The notes under the pieces were generated by a model. The model searched no databases, was not told where the DNA came from, and saw only the letters and a program-made list of their open reading frames with translations. Both the position numbers and the translations under genes were made by a program. This document shows, piece by piece, positions 5,804 through 6,442 of a stretch of DNA of 6,442 nucleotides (the stretch's first letter is position 1; the number at the start of each line of letters is the position of its first letter). The stretch covers positions 1 to 6,442 of the forward strand of contig JAAYJB010000257.1 in the NCBI GenBank assembly GCA_012523155.1. Direction: 5' to 3'. This stretch comes from Synergistaceae bacterium. GTDB taxonomy: Bacteria; Synergistota; Synergistia; Synergistales; Aminobacteriaceae.

Positions 5804-6442
5804 CATTGCACCTGCGCCCGTTTTCCGGAAGGGCATACATTTCTGCCGCGCTTTCCCCTGCAATGTAGCCGGTACTCCAGCACATCTGGAGATTGAATCC
5901 TCCTGTAGGACCGTCAATATCCAGTATCTCACCTGCGAAAAAGAGATTCTCCGCCAGTTTTGACTTCATTGTCGCAGGTTCTATTTCTTTCAGGCTGACG
6001 CCCCCGCTGGTCACGATGGACCAGTCAAAACCGAGCAGCCCGGAGGGTGCGAGCGGCATTGCCTTCAACAGGTGTGCGAGCCCGTTCCTTTCTTCCGATG
6101 AAATATCGGAAACTCTTTTTTCCGGAGGGATTGCCGATTTTTCAAGAACGGAGGGAATAATGCCCCGGGGAAGAAGGTCTTTCAGAGAGTCACGAAATAT
6201 GCCGCCGGCATATTTTTCAAAATCCCTTCCGATGCGTGCTGCAAGGACTTCAAGGGTGAGCGCCGGCTTCAGGTCGAGGTAAAGTTCTGAGGATCCCTCC
6301 GAACAGGCATCATCAATCTCCCTGCTCATGTCCATGGCGATGGGGCCGCTGATGCCGAAGTGGGTCAGAAGCAATTCCCCGAAACGCTCTGAAATCTTGA
6401 CCCCGTCCAGAAACAGGGAAAGGGAAACATTTTTCAGGTTGA
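5775..6442 (-). CDS. HI0933/BaiN-family NAD(P)/FAD-dependent flavoprotein, C-terminal part
   Basis: The frame runs from the TAG at 5775-5777 to the window edge and stays open there. The TTG at 6374 is internal, since conserved sequence continues upstream (NLKNVSLSLFLDG, then SERFGELLLTHFGISGP). About 222 of the roughly 400 residues usual for the family are visible. Recognisable parts are LLLTHFGISGPIAMDMS, VTSGGVSLKEIEPATM, and the C-terminal FAD-site stretch NLFFAGEILDIDGPTGGFNLQ followed by MCWSTGYIAGESAAEM. Members are cytoplasmic FAD proteins. BaiN from gut clostridia has been linked to bile-acid 7-dehydroxylation steps, but most members have no proven substrate, so no specific reaction is assigned. 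The gene overlaps the sensor gene by 29 bp on the same strand, which suggests one operon. The N-terminal GxGxxG dinucleotide-binding motif would lie beyond the window. Confidence 0.9.
   Translation of the reverse strand, partial: NLKNVSLSLFLDGVKISERFGELLLTHFGISGPIAMDMSREIDDACSEGSSELYLDLKPALTLEVLAARIGRDFEKYAGGIFRDSLKDLLPRGIIPSVLEKSAIPPEKRVSDISSEERNGLAHLLKAMPLAPSGLLGFDWSIVTSGGVSLKEIEPATMKSKLAENLFFAGEILDIDGPTGGFNLQMCWSTGYIAGESAAEMYALPENGRRCNDDLQAKKPM
5809..5813 (-). promoter_or_regulatory. Shine-Dalgarno site for the sensor gene, inside the upstream gene
   Basis: On the minus strand AGGTG (complement of CACCT at 5809-5813) precedes the double ATG. It is five bases from the second ATG (5803) and only two from the first (5806), which favours the second and matches the spacing at both gap genes. 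It lies within the last codons of the BaiN-like gene, so the two genes are probably translationally coupled. Confidence 0.65.

Noticed and set aside
5804..5932. 43-residue N-terminal extension of the sensor gene in the same frame
   Set aside because: It lies wholly inside the flavoprotein gene, has no family resemblance, and would bury an otherwise perfect signal peptide.
5893..6282. Plus-strand open frame opposite the flavoprotein gene
   Set aside because: It is an antisense shadow of a strongly conserved gene, with no ribosome binding site and low-complexity Ser/Arg/Pro-rich composition.

Overview
The window holds five protein genes in two opposed groups, and no RNA genes, insertion sequences or CRISPR arrays that I can see. 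Base composition is moderate in GC, the Shine-Dalgarno sites are strong (GGAGGTG), and one protein is an exported periplasmic-sensor phosphodiesterase. This suggests a Gram-negative-type bacterium. The mix of a YibE/F protein, unusual CTTNS-type GAPDHs and a substrate-binding-protein/HD-GYP sensor would fit an anaerobe such as Synergistota, but that is a weak guess and not a demonstrated placement.

Left part, plus strand: the C-terminal part of a YibE/F-family membrane protein (1-723, cut by the window edge) is followed by two consecutive type I glyceraldehyde-3-phosphate dehydrogenase genes. gap copy 1 (790-1797) ends in a clear UUCG-capped intrinsic terminator (1829-1861). An AT-rich spacer with its own promoter candidate then leads to gap copy 2 (2092-3126). 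By my count the two proteins align without gaps over 335 residues with 88 differences (about 74% identity). They are therefore old tandem paralogues, and the terminator and spacer imply separate transcription. Copy 1 keeps the aspartate typical of NAD-dependent enzymes (D35). Copy 2 has lysine there (K35) and an altered C-terminal NAD-contact segment, so the pair may be specialised for different cofactors or flux directions.

Right part, minus strand, convergent with gap copy 2 across a 46-bp gap: the 3' part of an HI0933/BaiN-type flavoprotein gene (5775-6442, cut by the window edge) overlaps by 29 bp the start of an 876-residue sensor gene (3173-5803). The sensor reads as signal peptide, periplasmic ABC-type substrate-binding-like domain, membrane helix, PAS, probable GAF, and a complete HD-GYP domain. 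It is a likely transmembrane cyclic-di-GMP phosphodiesterase controlled by an extracytoplasmic ligand.

The most unexpected DNA-level structure is a perfect 32-bp palindrome (4480-4511) inside the PAS-coding part of the sensor. It sits in a roughly 88-bp patch where a second, degenerate copy of the same inverted-repeat layout follows. The most interesting biological point is the tandem gap pair with a diverged cofactor-site residue. I found no evidence of a wholly new multi-gene system.
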